Below, piece after piece: positions 6,887 to 7,235 of a stretch of DNA of 7,235 bases; position 1 is the stretch's first letter, and the number at the start of each line of letters is the position of its first letter. The stretch comes from Gemmatimonadales bacterium (GTDB lineage: Bacteria > Gemmatimonadota > Gemmatimonadetes > Gemmatimonadales > GWC2-71-9). The notes beneath the pieces are model-generated. The model saw only the letters and a list, made by a program, of their open reading frames with translations, was not told where the DNA came from and did no database searches. The stretch spans positions 1 to 7,235 of the forward strand of contig JAUVRV010000127.1 in assembly GCA_030597435.1 (NCBI GenBank), read 5' to 3'. Made by a program: the position numbers and the translations under genes.

Positions 6887-7201
6887 ATGCGCAAACCAGA
6901 GACGGTGCTGGTCCGAGTGATACTGGCCCTACTGGAACGAGCGGAGCAGCTCGGTCTCGACCGGGGTAATCTGGCCCGCCTTACGGGACTCGAAGGGGTT
7001 GAGTCGCAGGAACCGGATGCGCGAGTCCCGGTCTCCAAGGAGATCGCGCTGTGGGACCTGATCACAGTACACAGTCCGGATCCTGCGTTCGGCCTGAAGC
7101 TGGGTACGTCGGTGGAAGTGCGCAAACTGGGCCTGGTCGGATACGCGATGTACTGGAGTTGCCCCGTTTTTGTGGACACGAAGTTAAGCCGCGTTCAGTA
7201 G
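6887..7201 (+). pseudogene. AraC-type regulator, truncated by IS3-family insertion
   Basis: Residues 1-91 match the start of the arabinose-binding-like N-terminal domain of AraC-family regulators (PF12625). The pattern is LLERAEQLGLDRGNLARLTGL (from about residue 15), then DARVPVSKEIALWDL, then FGLKLGTSVEVRKLGLVGYAM. Whole proteins of this type run to about 330-350 residues, with the DNA-binding helix-turn-helix at the C-terminus. Here the gene is interrupted at 7159/7160 by an insertion sequence. The frame then reads 13 element-encoded residues (CPVFVDTKLSRVQ) to a TAG at 7199-7201. The product would be a 104-residue stub with no DNA-binding domain, so it should be inactive as a regulator. 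The start has a good GGAG at 6876-6879, seven bases before the ATG, so the gene was probably functional until a fairly recent insertion. Its target, perhaps the envelope genes upstream, is inference. Confidence 0.82.
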
Positions 7202-7235
7202 TTCATACTCCACTGGGCTGACATAACCCAGGTAT
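7160..7235 (-). mobile_element. End of an IS3-family insertion sequence, cut by window edge
   Basis: The element begins with the terminal repeat TGCCCCGTTTTTGTGGACA at 7160-7178. It has the TG...CA-type tip usual for the IS3 family. The - strand just inside it encodes the end of an OrfB-type transposase, so this is the transposase-distal (right) end. The abrupt loss of AraC-family similarity exactly at 7160 marks the junction. The other end and the target duplication are not in the window. Confidence 0.85.
7184..7235 (-). CDS. IS3-family transposase OrfB, C-terminal end only
   Basis: Read on the - strand from the right edge, this frame gives YLGYVSPVEYELLNAA and a TAA stop (7184-7186). The Y/A-LGY-x-SP-x-E-Y/F-E ending is the familiar C-terminus of the DDE integrase-type transposase of IS3-family elements. 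The active-site DDE residues lie outside the window. In intact members OrfB is made by a -1 frameshift fusion with OrfA and catalyses copy-out, paste-in transposition. The stop lies 24 bases from the element tip, the usual layout. Only 16 codons are visible, so the subgroup cannot be named and it is unknown whether the transposase is intact. Confidence 0.8.
   Translation of the reverse strand, partial: YLGYVSPVEYELLNAA

Overview
The window is GC-rich, tightly packed DNA from a bacterium with an outer membrane. Two exported beta-barrel proteins and the remnant of a third porin support the outer membrane. The style of the exported proteins would fit a Gemmatimonadota-like or similar environmental diderm, but this is a weak guess because no taxonomic marker is present. 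All intact genes lie on the + strand. Only the mobile element at the right edge is on the - strand.

Left part (1-1140): the C-terminal half of the catalytic (large) subunit of an aconitase X family dehydratase, cut by the window edge, followed by its complete small swivel-domain subunit. Bacterial and archaeal members dehydrate hydroxy acids such as cis-3-hydroxy-L-proline or mevalonate 5-phosphate. The substrate here cannot be read from the sequence.

Middle left (1140-2705): a stretch of about 360 bases with no intact gene. It holds what looks like the orphan C-terminal end of an OprB-type outer-membrane porin, in a broken reading frame. An intact 12-helix APC-superfamily-like transporter follows. 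Together with aconitase X this may be the worn remains of a small-molecule uptake and catabolism locus.

Middle to right (2740-6840): five membrane or envelope genes in a row. They are an unassigned exported outer-membrane barrel, a MarC-family inner-membrane protein, a FadL/OMPP1-like outer-membrane channel, an HdeD-family inner-membrane protein, and a minimal two-helix potassium channel with a TVGYGD filter. The gaps are short (16 to 79 bases) and no convincing terminator lies between them, so they may be co-transcribed. A role in envelope or ion homeostasis is inference.

Right edge (6887-7235): an AraC-type regulator gene is cut after codon 91 by the end of an IS3-family insertion sequence. 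The element lies with its transposase reading toward the regulator. The terminal inverted repeat and the last 16 codons of the transposase are visible; the rest is outside the window. No RNA gene or CRISPR array was seen. The most notable points are the regulator knocked out by the insertion and the decayed porin fragment. I did not find convincing evidence of a wholly new system.
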